A DNA stretch of 64,000 nucleotides from an uncultured Lachnospiraceae bacterium (lineage in GTDB: Bacteria; Bacillota; Clostridia; Lachnospirales; Lachnospiraceae). Below, piece after piece: positions 47,624 to 58,272 of this stretch. A program made the position numbers and the translations under genes. Within the stretch, counting starts at the first letter, position 1. Every line of letters starts with the position of its first letter. The stretch spans positions 1 through 64,000 of the forward strand of contig CAMORO010000001.1 of NCBI GenBank assembly GCA_946623875.1, in the 5' to 3' direction. The notes beneath the pieces are model-generated. The model saw only the letters and a program-made list of their open reading frames with translations. It made no database searches and was not told where the DNA came from.

Positions 47624-49669
47624 TTATATAGCACCTTCCTTTTGCATATTTTCGAGTGTCTCCATCAGGAGATTCCTTGCATCTGCAAGACTTACATTCT
47701 CAAGCTGCGCTCCGGCAACATTCAGGTGTCCGCCTCCGCCAAGACGCTCCATCACCAACTGCACATTCAGTTCATCTATGGATCTTGCGGAAATATATAT
47801 CGTATTCTGATAATCGGTAAGTACGAATGATGCCTTGACTCCGTTTATGTTGAGCAGCTCATTGGCCGCCTGTGCACCGATCACGGTAGGATCGTCGACA
47901 CCGTCCCCGTCAAACAGTGATATGGCGTAAACATCATCGAATACCTCGAAGTTACGTACCGCATCCGTCCTTGCCCTGTATGCATCCATATCTGTTCTGA
48001 ACAGCTTGCGTACACGGGTCACATCCGCACCGTTCCTTCTCAGATAAGCCGCTGCCTCAAAAGTTCTTACACCCGTTTTATTCATGAAATTGTTCGTATC
48101 AACCATCATACCTGAATACAAACAGTCCGCCTCAATGGACTTGAGCTTGATATTATCTCCGATATACTGGAGAATTTCCGCTACCATTTCGGACGCCGAC
48201 GAAGCATAAGGTTCAATATACGAAAGCGTAGCGTTATCTATCCTCTCACTTCCCTGCCTGTGATGGTCGAGTACGACTATTGTCTTACATCTGGTAATAA
48301 GATCCTCACACTCGGTACGGCTCGGACGGTTTACATCAACTACCACCAGTGCCGTATGCTGGTCTGCCGCCTCCATTGCCTGCATACTGTTAAGTATGAG
48401 ATCATCATCATAATCACCCGATTTGATCATGCTTTCATACAGAGGACGTATTGAGGTCGTTACTTCATTTACTACTATATGTACCTTCTTGCCGAATGAT
48501 TTAGCCGCCCTGTACACTCCGACTGCCGAACCGAAGGCATCAACATCGGGAATCTTGTGACCCATGACTATCACCTTGTCGGCGCTCTCTATGATCTCAC
48601 GGAGCGCATGTGCCTTGACACGCGCCTTAACACGTGTATTCTTCTCAGACATAAGGCTCTTGCCGCCATAGTAGGTGATGGATTCCGGTGTCTTGACAAC
48701 AGCCTGATCTCCGCCGCGTCCCAAGGCAAGGTCAATACAGGTTCTTGCGAACTCATAATCCTTAAGATAGGAACCGGCCTCCATTCCGACACCGATACTG
48801 AGTGTCAGGGACATCTCATTACCGATGTTTACCGTCTTAACATCCTCAAGAAGCTCAAACCTGTTGTCACACAGGCTCTTAAGATGCTTCTTCTTAAGAA
48901 GTACAAGATATTTATCCTTCTCAAGCTTCTTAACAAGTCCGTCATAGGCTGACATGTACTTGTTTATCTTCCTGTCAATAAGGGCTACAAGAAGTGAACG
49001 TCTTACCTCCTCAATGCTTGACAGCGCTTCATCAAAGTTATCGATATAGATAAGAGCAACGGCCAGCTTCTGCTCATCTATCTGCACCTGCAGCTCATTT
49101 ATCTTGGTTTCGTCAAACATAAACAGCGCAATTATATAGCTGTTTTTATCAAGAGTCTCTATTATCTCCGAATCCGCCAGTATAGACAGCATCGATACCT
49201 TCTTCATGCTCACGCGGTAATCGCATCCCTCATGGGTTATCATGATCTCGGTTTCATTCTCTAATTCAGGAAGCTTGTTCTTCGTTATCGAAGGAATGAC
49301 CGCTGATATCATCCGCCTGCTGTTCCGCTTAACCTTGAGCGTCTCCTCAAAGCTTTCATTGGTCCATACTATCCTTCCACTCTCATCAAGCAGGGCATAA
49401 GGTATCTCCAGCTCCCTGAGAAGCTGTCTCTGAACCTGTCCGTATCTTGTTGCAAAGCTTATGAATTCGTTAAGGATAAGACTTCGATTCTTGAAATAAA
49501 GAAATAATGCCGTGCCAATATAAATAACCACAAAGACGGTTGTTAAGAAACCCGCCCTGCGGTCAACAAAGTACATCAGTATGTTAAATATGAACAATAA
49601 TATGGAAAACAGCAGAGGCCACAGCACATATATACGTACCTGACCCTTTAAGCCCACATTCCGACTCAT
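47624..49669 (-). CDS. gdpP: GdpP-family c-di-AMP phosphodiesterase (TM, PAS-like, degenerate GGDEF, DHH/DHHA1)
   Basis: KVIVMGHKIPDVDAFGSAVG...VVLDHHRQGS...MERLGGGGHLNVAGAQ; two N-terminal TMs. Confidence 0.95.
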   Translation of the reverse strand: MSRNVGLKGQVRIYVLWPLLFSILLFIFNILMYFVDRRAGFLTTVFVVIYIGTALFLYFKNRSLILNEFISFATRYGQVQRQLLRELEIPYALLDESGRIVWTNESFEETLKVKRNSRRMISAVIPSITKNKLPELENETEIMITHEGCDYRVSMKKVSMLSILADSEIIETLDKNSYIIALFMFDETKINELQVQIDEQKLAVALIYIDNFDEALSSIEEVRRSLLVALIDRKINKYMSAYDGLVKKLEKDKYLVLLKKKHLKSLCDNRFELLEDVKTVNIGNEMSLTLSIGVGMEAGSYLKDYEFARTCIDLALGRGGDQAVVKTPESITYYGGKSLMSEKNTRVKARVKAHALREIIESADKVIVMGHKIPDVDAFGSAVGVYRAAKSFGKKVHIVVNEVTTSIRPLYESMIKSGDYDDDLILNSMQAMEAADQHTALVVVDVNRPSRTECEDLITRCKTIVVLDHHRQGSERIDNATLSYIEPYASSASEMVAEILQYIGDNIKLKSIEADCLYSGMMVDTNNFMNKTGVRTFEAAAYLRRNGADVTRVRKLFRTDMDAYRARTDAVRNFEVFDDVYAISLFDGDGVDDPTVIGAQAANELLNINGVKASFVLTDYQNTIYISARSIDELNVQLVMERLGGGGHLNVAGAQLENVSLADARNLLMETLENMQKEGAI

Positions 49670-49798
49670 TACGGTTCCTCAAACAGAAATCAATTCTCCA
49701 AAAAGATCAACATCCTAAGTATATATTTTACCATAAAGCCGGGGGCACTAACAACCACAAGCAGTTGTGGTCTGAAGAATGCAGGGCACAAATTGTGT

Positions 49799-51331
49799 TT
49801 AACTTAAACGTTTCTTCAGAAGTTCATACTCATCCTTCAGCTCAATATAGGTGTCAACATCACCGTTACCCGAATCCGGATGATAGATAAGGCACAGCTT
49901 CTTATACCTTAAGGACAGCTCATCAAGTGATGTACAACCCTTGAAATATATGGTCTCAACACCTGCTACAGTGGAAGAAGCATTGTCACTGCCTGATTTC
50001 CCGCCTGTATGACTGCCGCCCGCGCTCTTACCGCTGCCGGATCTGCTGTCTGTACGGCTTTTGCTGCTGCCTTCCTTAGTGCTTCCCGCCGTATCTCCTC
50101 CGGATTTTCCGGCGCTTTCGTCCCGGGCATCTGTATATGTCTTCGCATTGCGTTCGCGGCGCCTCTTCTCCTGACGCTTTCTCTCTTCCTCCCGGCGTTT
50201 CTTCTCTTCCTCGACCGCCTTCTCATATTCCCGCTTTATATCTTCATCCAGGTCGTCCTGACGTCCTTTCTTCCCGGCCTCCTCAGCCTCACGTTCCTTC
50301 CTCTCTCTTTCCTCCCGTTCCCTCTTACGTCTTGCCTGTTGTGCCCTTGAACGCCTGCTCTGCCGGGATTCGTTCATCCGATCCTCTTCCTCCCTGAGCT
50401 TACGTACATGTATTGTGTTCTTAAGCATCTCTATATCATTGGCAAGAAGGCTGATCTTCGTCTCGTATTCGAGCTGTGATTTCGCTCCGACCCTGTAGTA
50501 ATCGTAATATATCTCATCAAATTCCTTACTTATCCTGTCCAGTATCTCCATCTCATTGTCATCAAGGTCTTCCTTGGCTGCAATGAGGGTGATCTCCTTC
50601 CTGTATTCATCCAGCTCCGTGCGGATCTCATCATCCTCTCCCTCACCGGCGCTGTAATCAGGCACTATCTTCTTCCTCAGCTCATCTATCAGGCCTGAGA
50701 ACGTATCTCCCGACTTATCAAGAGCATCCTCGAACTGTGCCCTTAATTCCCTGCCGTAATTGACCGTCCTCTTTACTATATGCTGCCAGTCGTTATCAAC
50801 ATTAATGCTCTCCCTGTTTCCGTGCGCATAGGCCGGTCCGGCAGGCTCCAGACGTTTATATGCCACATACGAACACATGAAAAATGCAAAGCTCGCCACA
50901 TATATCATTATATACAATGCCGAATTGCCGCCTATTACCATACCTTCCACCACTGTAAACATGCAGGCATAGAAAAATGCGTTCACAACCACAACAAAGA
51001 TATTTTTTGATCTTGAGCGTCTCGTCACAGAGGCCTCGGCTATCATATACTTGTAACCCATGCACAGAAGACATATGATCGCCGATACCCATCCCTTATC
51101 AAAACGCACTATTATGGTAAGAGACAGGCCGAAGATAAATCCAAGGGTCACATACAGCATGGTTCTTATGGAAGGATTGTTGTTTGCAACATTAAGGATA
51201 ACTTCATACAGAACAAATGCGGCAACCACAAGGAAGACTGTCTTTACAGGGCTCACGGAAAACGCCCTTGACAGTCCGATCGCAGTCACGAAGACCATTA
51301 TTATCGAAATGATGTTATCTATTTTTTTCAT
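49799..51331 (-). CDS. Membrane protein with long charged coiled coil and C-terminal J-domain-like region
   Basis: Several N-terminal TMs, E/R/K-rich coil, Ser/Gly linker, then TSLDELSLRYKKLCLIYHPDSGNGDVDTYIELKDEYELLKKRL (HPD motif). Confidence 0.8.
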   Translation of the reverse strand: MKKIDNIISIIMVFVTAIGLSRAFSVSPVKTVFLVVAAFVLYEVILNVANNNPSIRTMLYVTLGFIFGLSLTIIVRFDKGWVSAIICLLCMGYKYMIAEASVTRRSRSKNIFVVVVNAFFYACMFTVVEGMVIGGNSALYIMIYVASFAFFMCSYVAYKRLEPAGPAYAHGNRESINVDNDWQHIVKRTVNYGRELRAQFEDALDKSGDTFSGLIDELRKKIVPDYSAGEGEDDEIRTELDEYRKEITLIAAKEDLDDNEMEILDRISKEFDEIYYDYYRVGAKSQLEYETKISLLANDIEMLKNTIHVRKLREEEDRMNESRQSRRSRAQQARRKREREERERKEREAEEAGKKGRQDDLDEDIKREYEKAVEEEKKRREEERKRQEKRRRERNAKTYTDARDESAGKSGGDTAGSTKEGSSKSRTDSRSGSGKSAGGSHTGGKSGSDNASSTVAGVETIYFKGCTSLDELSLRYKKLCLIYHPDSGNGDVDTYIELKDEYELLKKRLS

Positions 51332-51483
51332 ATATCTGCACTAACAGCCTGTCCGCAGCAAACGAAATGTACAGTACAGGGTTTTATATCCTTCTTTGAA
51401 AGGTTATCACTTGAAACCATAACTTGTCAATCGGGTTGCTTTCACTCTTGACTCCGTCTTTGCCGGTAATTAAAATACATATT

Positions 51484-52968
51484 ATGAGCACAGTTAATAC
51501 ATTTGATGATCAATATCATATTGCTGTTTCCGAAAAACTCCTTGAATTTATCGATGCTTCACCGTCATGCTATCACGCTGTTGCGGGTATAAAGGACATG
51601 CTGTCGGATTATACGGAGCTTAGGGAGCAGGACGAATGGTCACTCAGGCCGGGGCAGGGCTATTATGTTGTCAGGAATTCTTCATCAATAATTGCTTTTC
51701 GGATACCCGCCGATACAGATCCGGTCACAACGGATAACACAGATATGCCTGCTTTCCTTATCAGTGCGGCGCACAGTGATTCCCCTGCCTTTAAGCTGAA
51801 ACCCGGCTGCGAAATGGATGTTGAGAAACATTATACCAGACTTAATGTCGAAAAATACGGCGGCATGATCATGTCATCCTGGTTCGACCGTCCCTTATCG
51901 GTGGCCGGAAGAGTTTTTACAGATGAAAACGGCTCAATTACCGAACATCTTATCAACATCGACAGGGATCTGCTCATAATCCCTTCTGTTGCCATACATA
52001 TGAACCGTGATATAAATGACGGATATAAATACAATGCACAGAAAGATATGCTGCCTCTTTTTGCTGCCTACATACCCGAAACCGGTAAACACGGAACAAA
52101 CACGGAAGATGCTTCCGGCTCCGTAATAAATGACAGGGAAACCGATAGAGCATCACAAGAAGGTATTCTTATCGATATTATCGCACGCGAAGCGGGTATA
52201 CCTGCCGATTCGATCCTTGGCTCAGACCTGTTCATTTATCCGAGAGTCAGAGGAACCTTCCTTGGACATAACAGTGAGCTCATCGCAAGCAGGGCACTTG
52301 ATGACCTGCAGTGCGCCTTCGCACTTATCCGGGGATTTGTAAGTTCGGAAGACGGCTCGGAAAGAGATAAGATCAATGACGATCTTTCCATCGGTACGTA
52401 TATTGAGAGAAAAACCGGTCCGGCAAAAAACAAAACAGGATTTAATATTCCTGTATGTGCCGTGTTTGATAATGAAGAAACCGGAAGCCTCTCAAAACAG
52501 GGAGCAGACTCCACTTTCCTTTACGATACCTTATCAAGGATTGCCGACTGCCTTGGATATGATCATATACAGCTAAGACGCATGCTTGCAAACAGCTTCA
52601 TGATATCGGCCGACAATGCGCATGCTGTCCATCCCAATCATCCCGAGTACGCGGATCCCACAAACCGTCCGTATCTCAACGGCGGTATAGTAATTAAATA
52701 CAACGCTTCACAGAAATATACGACCGACGGTAATTCGGAAGCCCGTCTGCGTAAGCTGTGCAGACAGGCCGGCGTGCCTGTTCAGACCTACGTAAACAGG
52801 TCGGACATAGCAGGCGGCTCCACCCTTGGTAATCTGTCCAACCGTCATGTCTCTGTTCCTACCGTGGATATAGGACTGCCCCAGCTTTCGATGCACAGTT
52901 GCTTCGAAACTGCCGGGGCATATGATACTGAGTATATGATCAGGCTTATACGTGAATTCTATGATTAA
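51484..52968 (+). CDS. M18-family aminopeptidase
   Basis: LLEFIDASPSCYHAVAGIKDML...SAAHSDSPAFKLKP...VFDNEETGSLSKQGADSTFL...SADNAHAVHPNHPEYADPTNRPYLNGGIVIKYN. Confidence 0.95.
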   Translation: MSTVNTFDDQYHIAVSEKLLEFIDASPSCYHAVAGIKDMLSDYTELREQDEWSLRPGQGYYVVRNSSSIIAFRIPADTDPVTTDNTDMPAFLISAAHSDSPAFKLKPGCEMDVEKHYTRLNVEKYGGMIMSSWFDRPLSVAGRVFTDENGSITEHLINIDRDLLIIPSVAIHMNRDINDGYKYNAQKDMLPLFAAYIPETGKHGTNTEDASGSVINDRETDRASQEGILIDIIAREAGIPADSILGSDLFIYPRVRGTFLGHNSELIASRALDDLQCAFALIRGFVSSEDGSERDKINDDLSIGTYIERKTGPAKNKTGFNIPVCAVFDNEETGSLSKQGADSTFLYDTLSRIADCLGYDHIQLRRMLANSFMISADNAHAVHPNHPEYADPTNRPYLNGGIVIKYNASQKYTTDGNSEARLRKLCRQAGVPVQTYVNRSDIAGGSTLGNLSNRHVSVPTVDIGLPQLSMHSCFETAGAYDTEYMIRLIREFYD

Positions 52969-52982
52969 TATATGTTGATATT

Positions 52983-53125
52983 GTAACTATTCAGAACAGG
53001 CTCAAAATACTTCGTATTTTTCGCTGTTTTGGATTCATCCAATACATAAATTTATAAAATATGCTGTTTATATGCAAGCATGACACATCATATTTTAAAA
53101 TTTATGTGCTGTTCTGAATAGTTAC
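52983..53125. repeat. Structured palindromic element B (multi-hairpin) between convergent genes
   Basis: 17-bp perfect outer inverted repeat GTAACTATTCAGAACAG/CTGTTCTGAATAGTTAC; AAAATAC-TTC-GTATTTT; TTGGAT-tc-ATCCAA; long A/T stem 53044-53063/53089-53107 around loop with ATGCAAGCATG. Confidence 0.88.
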
Positions 53126-53144
53126 CTGATATTGCTGACTTTAC

Positions 53145-53711
53145 TTATGCGGCTTTGTTTACCGCAGCAACACCGACTCTCTTAAGTGCCTTCCTTACCG
53201 GCACTCCCACAGCTATCGCGACCACCATCTTAACTATGTCCATTGGAATGAAGGGGATAACGCCTGCTGCCAGTGCCGCATTAAATGTCATTCCCGCCGA
53301 TACCGCAAGCCATACGGTTCCAAGAGTATAACAGACCGCCACTCCAATGATCATACCCACCGCATGCATATACGGCTTATCTTCGAACTTATCTATAAAC
53401 AGTCCCGTAAAGAATGCAACCGCAATATATCCGATGATATATCCGCCTGTGGGACCGAAGAGCTTCTGAGGTCCTCCGGTGAAGTTGGCCATTACGGGTA
53501 CTCCCACAAGTCCTATAAGTATATAGAGTACGCAGGCAACCGTTCCCCATTTGGCACCGAGCACATAAGCCGCAAGGTATATTCCAAGGATCGCAAGCGA
53601 GATCGGTACCGGACTTACCGGTATATTTAACGACAAAGGCCCCAGCACGCATATCACTGCGGTCGCCAGGCCTATGTAACACATTTTCCTTACTTTTGAA
53701 TTTGTTTCCAT
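53145..53711 (-). CDS. bioY: Biotin transporter BioY
   Basis: CVLGPLSLNIPVSPVPISLAILGIYLAAYVLGAKWGTVACVLYILIGLVGVPVMANFTGGPQKLFGPTGGYIIGYI. Confidence 0.95.
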   Translation of the reverse strand: METNSKVRKMCYIGLATAVICVLGPLSLNIPVSPVPISLAILGIYLAAYVLGAKWGTVACVLYILIGLVGVPVMANFTGGPQKLFGPTGGYIIGYIAVAFFTGLFIDKFEDKPYMHAVGMIIGVAVCYTLGTVWLAVSAGMTFNAALAAGVIPFIPMDIVKMVVAIAVGVPVRKALKRVGVAAVNKAA

Positions 53712-53822
53712 GATCGTAAACCTCTTTTCTCAAGACATTGGTATGGTTCTTTTGCCTTGTTTAATTGTCAACCTGCATCAAGTTTACAATCATACGGATA
53801 AAATGTCAATACTTATCCGTGC

Positions 53823-55349
53823 CTACTCCGCTCCGTTTCTTACTGCTTCGGCATGTTCCTTCTGTATTTCGGGATCATATGAAAGTATCGGCTCAATATC
53901 CTTCCCCTTTATCCTTCGGTCAATATAGTTGTTTGTAAGCTTCACAACCAACGGAGTTAATGAAAGCACGCCTATAAGGTTGGGGATCATCATGAGACCG
54001 TTGAAGGTATCCGAGATATCCCATGCGAGCGTGGATGTCATAACGGCTCCCGCAATCATCATTAAAACAAAGATCATCCTGTACACTCTGGCACCCTTGA
54101 CTCCGAAAAGGTATTCCACTGCCTTGGAACCGTAGTGTGACCATCCCATTATGGTAGTGAATGCAAACAGAAGGATCGCGACGGCAACAAACCATTCACC
54201 GCCCTTGCCGAATACCGAGCCGAATGACTTGGCTACCAGTGTTGCATCATTGGTTCCTTCAGCCACGAGACCCGTATCAAGATCGATCGCTCCCGAAGAC
54301 AGTACCACGAGTGCAGTCATTGTGCATATTATTATGGTATCGGCAAATACTTCGAATATTCCCCAGAGACCCTGCTTAACAGGTTCCTTTACATTGGAAT
54401 TGCTGTGTACCATTACCGAAGAACCAAGACCGGCTTCATTGGAGAACACACCTCTCTTACATCCACTCTTGATCGTGTTCATGGCCACCTGTATCGCTGT
54501 TCCGGCAACACCGCCGGCAAGCGCCCTTGGCCCGAACGCAAACCTGAATATCGCCGCAAGCATGGCAAACAGATTTTCAATATTCATTGAAACTATCGCA
54601 ATCGCACCGACAATGTATGCAATTGCCATAAACGGAACTATCTTCTCGGCAAAGGAAGCTATCCTCTCAAGACCACCGAGGATAATAACCGCACCAAGCA
54701 GCATGAGTGAAATACCGATTATCCAGTTAACTATTGATACCCCGGCTATGACTACAGGATCGACATGCGAAAAGAAAGCCGATTCAATGTTAAGTGTGAT
54801 CTTATTGATCTGTGCCATATTCCCTATACCAAAGGAAGCCAGTATCGTAAAGCAGGCAAAGATCACTGCGAGCGCCTTACCTATGTGCTTACATCCCTTG
54901 TACGAACCAAGACCGTCACTCAGATAATACATGGCTCCGCCTGACCATTCACCCTCGCTGTTCCTTCTCCGGTAATAGATACCCAGGATATTCTCCGAAT
55001 AATTGGTCATCATACCAAGTATTGCAGCAATCCACATCCAGAAAACAGCGCCCGGACCACCCACACAGATAGCTGCCGCAACACCTGCGATATTACCCGT
55101 TCCCACCGTTGCGGCAAGTGCCGTACACAATGCCTGGAACTGAGATACGGATCCTTCCTCATCCTTAACATGCGAATCCTCATTGAACAGCATTCCGATG
55201 GTTCTGCCAATCCAGTGTCTTATGTGAGTTATCTGAAATGCCTTGGTGATTATAGTACATATAAGTCCGGTACCAAGAAGCAGGATAAGACCAAACCAAC
55301 CCCATGCAAAACCGTTAACAGTATCATTGATTCTTACTATAGTATCCAT
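53823..55349 (-). CDS. Alanine/glycine:cation symporter family protein
   Basis: ALAATVGTGNIAGVAAAICVGGPGAVFWMWIAAILGMMTNYSENILGIYYR; SNEAGLGSSVMVHS. Confidence 0.96.
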   Translation of the reverse strand: MDTIVRINDTVNGFAWGWFGLILLLGTGLICTIITKAFQITHIRHWIGRTIGMLFNEDSHVKDEEGSVSQFQALCTALAATVGTGNIAGVAAAICVGGPGAVFWMWIAAILGMMTNYSENILGIYYRRRNSEGEWSGGAMYYLSDGLGSYKGCKHIGKALAVIFACFTILASFGIGNMAQINKITLNIESAFFSHVDPVVIAGVSIVNWIIGISLMLLGAVIILGGLERIASFAEKIVPFMAIAYIVGAIAIVSMNIENLFAMLAAIFRFAFGPRALAGGVAGTAIQVAMNTIKSGCKRGVFSNEAGLGSSVMVHSNSNVKEPVKQGLWGIFEVFADTIIICTMTALVVLSSGAIDLDTGLVAEGTNDATLVAKSFGSVFGKGGEWFVAVAILLFAFTTIMGWSHYGSKAVEYLFGVKGARVYRMIFVLMMIAGAVMTSTLAWDISDTFNGLMMIPNLIGVLSLTPLVVKLTNNYIDRRIKGKDIEPILSYDPEIQKEHAEAVRNGAE

Positions 55350-55394
55350 TATTATTCCTCATCCTGAATTGTCACATCAGTTCTTGACAACATC

Positions 55395-57029
55395 CTATGA
55401 TTCATTCTGGCTCTCAACCAGTCTGTTTGAGCCATAACGCTCGCGAAGCTTGGGCTTCTCGATCTTACCGGTAGGATTCCTCGGTATATCCGCGAAGATG
55501 ATTTTCCTCGGCCTCTTATACCTTGGAAGCTTGAGACAGTACTCATCCATCTCTTCCTCTGTCATGGTGACACCTTCCTTAAGTTCTATGATGGCACAGC
55601 TCACCTCTCCGAGACGTTTGTCGGGAATACCTATAACAGCAACGTCATGCACATTCTTGTTGGTACGGATGAAATCCTCGATCTGTACGGGATACAGGTT
55701 CTCACCACCGCTTATGATGACATCCTTCTTGCGGTCTACAAGCAGAATGAAGCCGTCCTCATCCGCCATGGCCATATCTCCCGTATACAGCCAGCCGTCC
55801 TTCAATACCTCGGCCGTTGCCTTGGGATCGTTATAGTATTCCTCCATCACACCGGGACCCTTGACTATAAGCTCACCTACATCTCCCTGCCTGACCGGCT
55901 CGCCGTTCTCATTCACTATTTTGGCTTCCCAGCCAAAACCTGCCTTTCCAATGCAGCCTACCTTATGTATGTTCTCAACACCCAGATGTACGCAGCCCGG
56001 CCCTATCGATTCGGACAGACCGTAATTGGTATCGTACTGATGATTGGGGAATACTTCCTTCCATTTCTTAATAAGCGACTTCGGAACCGGCTGGGCTCCT
56101 ATATGCATGAGCCTCCACCGGCTCAGATCATAATCACTTAATTTGACCCTTCCGCTGTCTATCGCCTCCAATATATCCTGTGCCCACGGAACCAGCAGCC
56201 ACACTATCGTGCACTTTTCCTTGGATACCGCTTCCAGTATGACTTCAGGCTTGGTACCCTTAAGAAGTACTGCCTTGCTTCCTGAAAGGAGCGAACCGAA
56301 CCAGTGCATCTTGGCACCCGTATGATACAGAGGAGGAATACAAAGGAATACATCATCCCTTGTCTGTCCGTGATGGTTCTGCTCAACCCTGCAGGAATGC
56401 ATGAGCGATCTGTGCTTATGAAGTATCGCCTTCGGAAATCCCGTTGTTCCCGACGAGAAATAGATAGCCGCATAATCATCATCCGTTATTTCGACCTTAG
56501 GCTTTCTGGAGCTGCAGTTGTTTGCCAGTGTCTGATAGTCATCGGCAAACTCGGGACAGTTCTCACCCACATATATGAGCAGCCTCTTTATCATAAGCTC
56601 GTCCGCTATATCCTCTATACGTCCGACAAACTCCGGTCCGAACACAAGCACATCAATCTCGGCAAGCTTGGCGCAATAGAGTATTTCATCGGATGCATAT
56701 CTGAAGTTAAAAGGAACAGCGATCGCTCCCGTCTTAAGTACTCCGAAATATATAGGCAGCCATTCAAGACAGTTCATCAGAAGGATTCCTACCTTATCAC
56801 CCTTCTTGATCCCCCTGCTTATAAGCAGATTTGCAAAACGGTTAGCCTTCTCGTCAAATACACTCCATGTGATCGTACGACGGTACGGTTCCCTGGGATT
56901 GGATTCGATCAGATCATAATCCTTCCAGGTCTTACGTCTGTCCTCCTTAATCTCGGGATTCAGTTCCACAAGACACGTATCATCTCCATAGAGTTCCGCA
57001 TTTCTTTCCAATAATTCAGTGATCGGCAT
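55395..57029 (-). CDS. AMP-binding acyl-CoA synthetase
   Basis: AAIYFSSGTTGFPKAILHKHRSLMHS; GWLYTGDMAMADEDGFILLVDRKKDVIISGGENLYPVQIED; PRNPTGKIEK. Confidence 0.95.
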   Translation of the reverse strand: MPITELLERNAELYGDDTCLVELNPEIKEDRRKTWKDYDLIESNPREPYRRTITWSVFDEKANRFANLLISRGIKKGDKVGILLMNCLEWLPIYFGVLKTGAIAVPFNFRYASDEILYCAKLAEIDVLVFGPEFVGRIEDIADELMIKRLLIYVGENCPEFADDYQTLANNCSSRKPKVEITDDDYAAIYFSSGTTGFPKAILHKHRSLMHSCRVEQNHHGQTRDDVFLCIPPLYHTGAKMHWFGSLLSGSKAVLLKGTKPEVILEAVSKEKCTIVWLLVPWAQDILEAIDSGRVKLSDYDLSRWRLMHIGAQPVPKSLIKKWKEVFPNHQYDTNYGLSESIGPGCVHLGVENIHKVGCIGKAGFGWEAKIVNENGEPVRQGDVGELIVKGPGVMEEYYNDPKATAEVLKDGWLYTGDMAMADEDGFILLVDRKKDVIISGGENLYPVQIEDFIRTNKNVHDVAVIGIPDKRLGEVSCAIIELKEGVTMTEEEMDEYCLKLPRYKRPRKIIFADIPRNPTGKIEKPKLRERYGSNRLVESQNES

Positions 57030-57163
57030 TTTTCCTCTCCTTAATAATCAACTTCTTATCTGTATCTGTGAATAAAGTCACACTAAAATAGCTTATCACT
57101 TTCTTTTTTTTATATCAAGTTATTAGACATGATTTATGTTTTTATGACTTTCCTGTAAAATAC

Positions 57164-57198
57164 AGAAAGCCGACCACCTCTTCGGCAGTCGGCCTTCT
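57164..57198 (-). terminator. Terminator hairpin AGAAAGCCGAC / GTCGGCCTTCT
   Basis: Stem downstream of rpsR; minus-strand U-rich 3' side. Confidence 0.75.
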
Positions 57199-57221
57199 AT
57201 ACTTATAACTGATGATAGCTG

Positions 57222-57497
57222 TCAATCCTGAACATAAGGCATGATAGCTACGTGGCGGGCTCTCTTTACAGCAACTGTAAGTGCCCTCTGATGCTTGGCG
57301 CAGGTTCCTGTGATCCTGCGGGGAAGTATCTTGCCTCTTTCGGAAACAAACTTCCTGAGTGTAGCTGCATCCTTGTAATCAATGTTCGTATCCTTGCCGC
57401 AGAAAGCACAAACCTTCTTTCTTCTGCGGATACCGCCTCTTCTCCTCATCGGAGAATCAGCTCTGTCATTATCACCCTGTGGTCTATTGTAAGCCAT
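57222..57497 (-). CDS. rpsR: 30S ribosomal protein S18
   Basis: [62 protein letters not shown]. Confidence 0.97.
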   Translation of the reverse strand: MAYNRPQGDNDRADSPMRRRGGIRRRKKVCAFCGKDTNIDYKDAATLRKFVSERGKILPRRITGTCAKHQRALTVAVKRARHVAIMPYVQD

Positions 57498-57523
57498 TTT
57501 GGTTACCTCCTGGTATCACTGTC

Positions 57524-57967
57524 TTATGTGAACGGTAACTCCTCGTCTATTCCGTCGGGAATATTCATGAAGCCGTCCCCCGGATCTGCTGCCTGAGCAT
57601 TGTCTATCGGAGTAAAGCCTGTATTTGCGACCTCTCCGGCTGCATTCTTGCTCTCAGCAAACTCCTGTTCATCAATAACTACATCGGTGGTATATACCTT
57701 CTGACCTTCCTTGTTTGTGTAGCTGCCGGTCTGTATCCTTCCGGTAACGGCAATCTTCACGCCCTTCCTTAAATACTTCTCAGCGAACTCACCCTGTCTG
57801 CCAAATGCTACGCAGTTGATGAAATCAGCCGTCTGGTCATCACCGTTTCTCTTAAACCTTCTGTCAACCGCAAGTGTATATCTTGCTACTGCGGTTGAGC
57901 TGTCTCCCGAAGAATATCTCACATCGGGATCACGCGTTAATCTGCCCATCAGAATAACTTTGTTCAT
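57524..57967 (-). CDS. ssb: Single-stranded DNA-binding protein
   Basis: MNKVILMGRLTRDPDVRYSSGDSSTAVARYTLAVDRRFKRNG...; acidic tail DEELPFT. Confidence 0.97.
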   Translation of the reverse strand: MNKVILMGRLTRDPDVRYSSGDSSTAVARYTLAVDRRFKRNGDDQTADFINCVAFGRQGEFAEKYLRKGVKIAVTGRIQTGSYTNKEGQKVYTTDVVIDEQEFAESKNAAGEVANTGFTPIDNAQAADPGDGFMNIPDGIDEELPFT

Positions 57968-57984
57968 AATATACTCTCTTTCTA

Positions 57985-58272
57985 TTATGCCTCTGCCTTA
58001 ACGCATAAGTATCTGATAACGTTTTCCATAATGCGCACACGATTCTCGATTTCGATGGGAGCTGTTGTATCAGCTTCGAAATGGATGAAGTAGTAGTAAG
58101 CTTCTTTCATCTTCCGGATCTCATAAGCTAACTTCTTCTTACCCCATTCGTCGATGTCTGTTACAGTGCCACCGAACCGGGTAATGTACTTCTGTACCTT
58201 CTCGAGTGCGGCTGCTCTCTCGTCATCTTCGATCTTAGCACTAAGAACAACGCATAATTCATACTTGTTCAT
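57985..58272 (-). CDS. rpsF: 30S ribosomal protein S6
   Basis: MNKYELCVVLSAKIEDDERAAALEKVQKYITRFGGTVTDIDEWGKKKLAYEIRKMKEAYYYFIHFEA. Confidence 0.97.
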   Translation of the reverse strand: MNKYELCVVLSAKIEDDERAAALEKVQKYITRFGGTVTDIDEWGKKKLAYEIRKMKEAYYYFIHFEADTTAPIEIENRVRIMENVIRYLCVKAEA

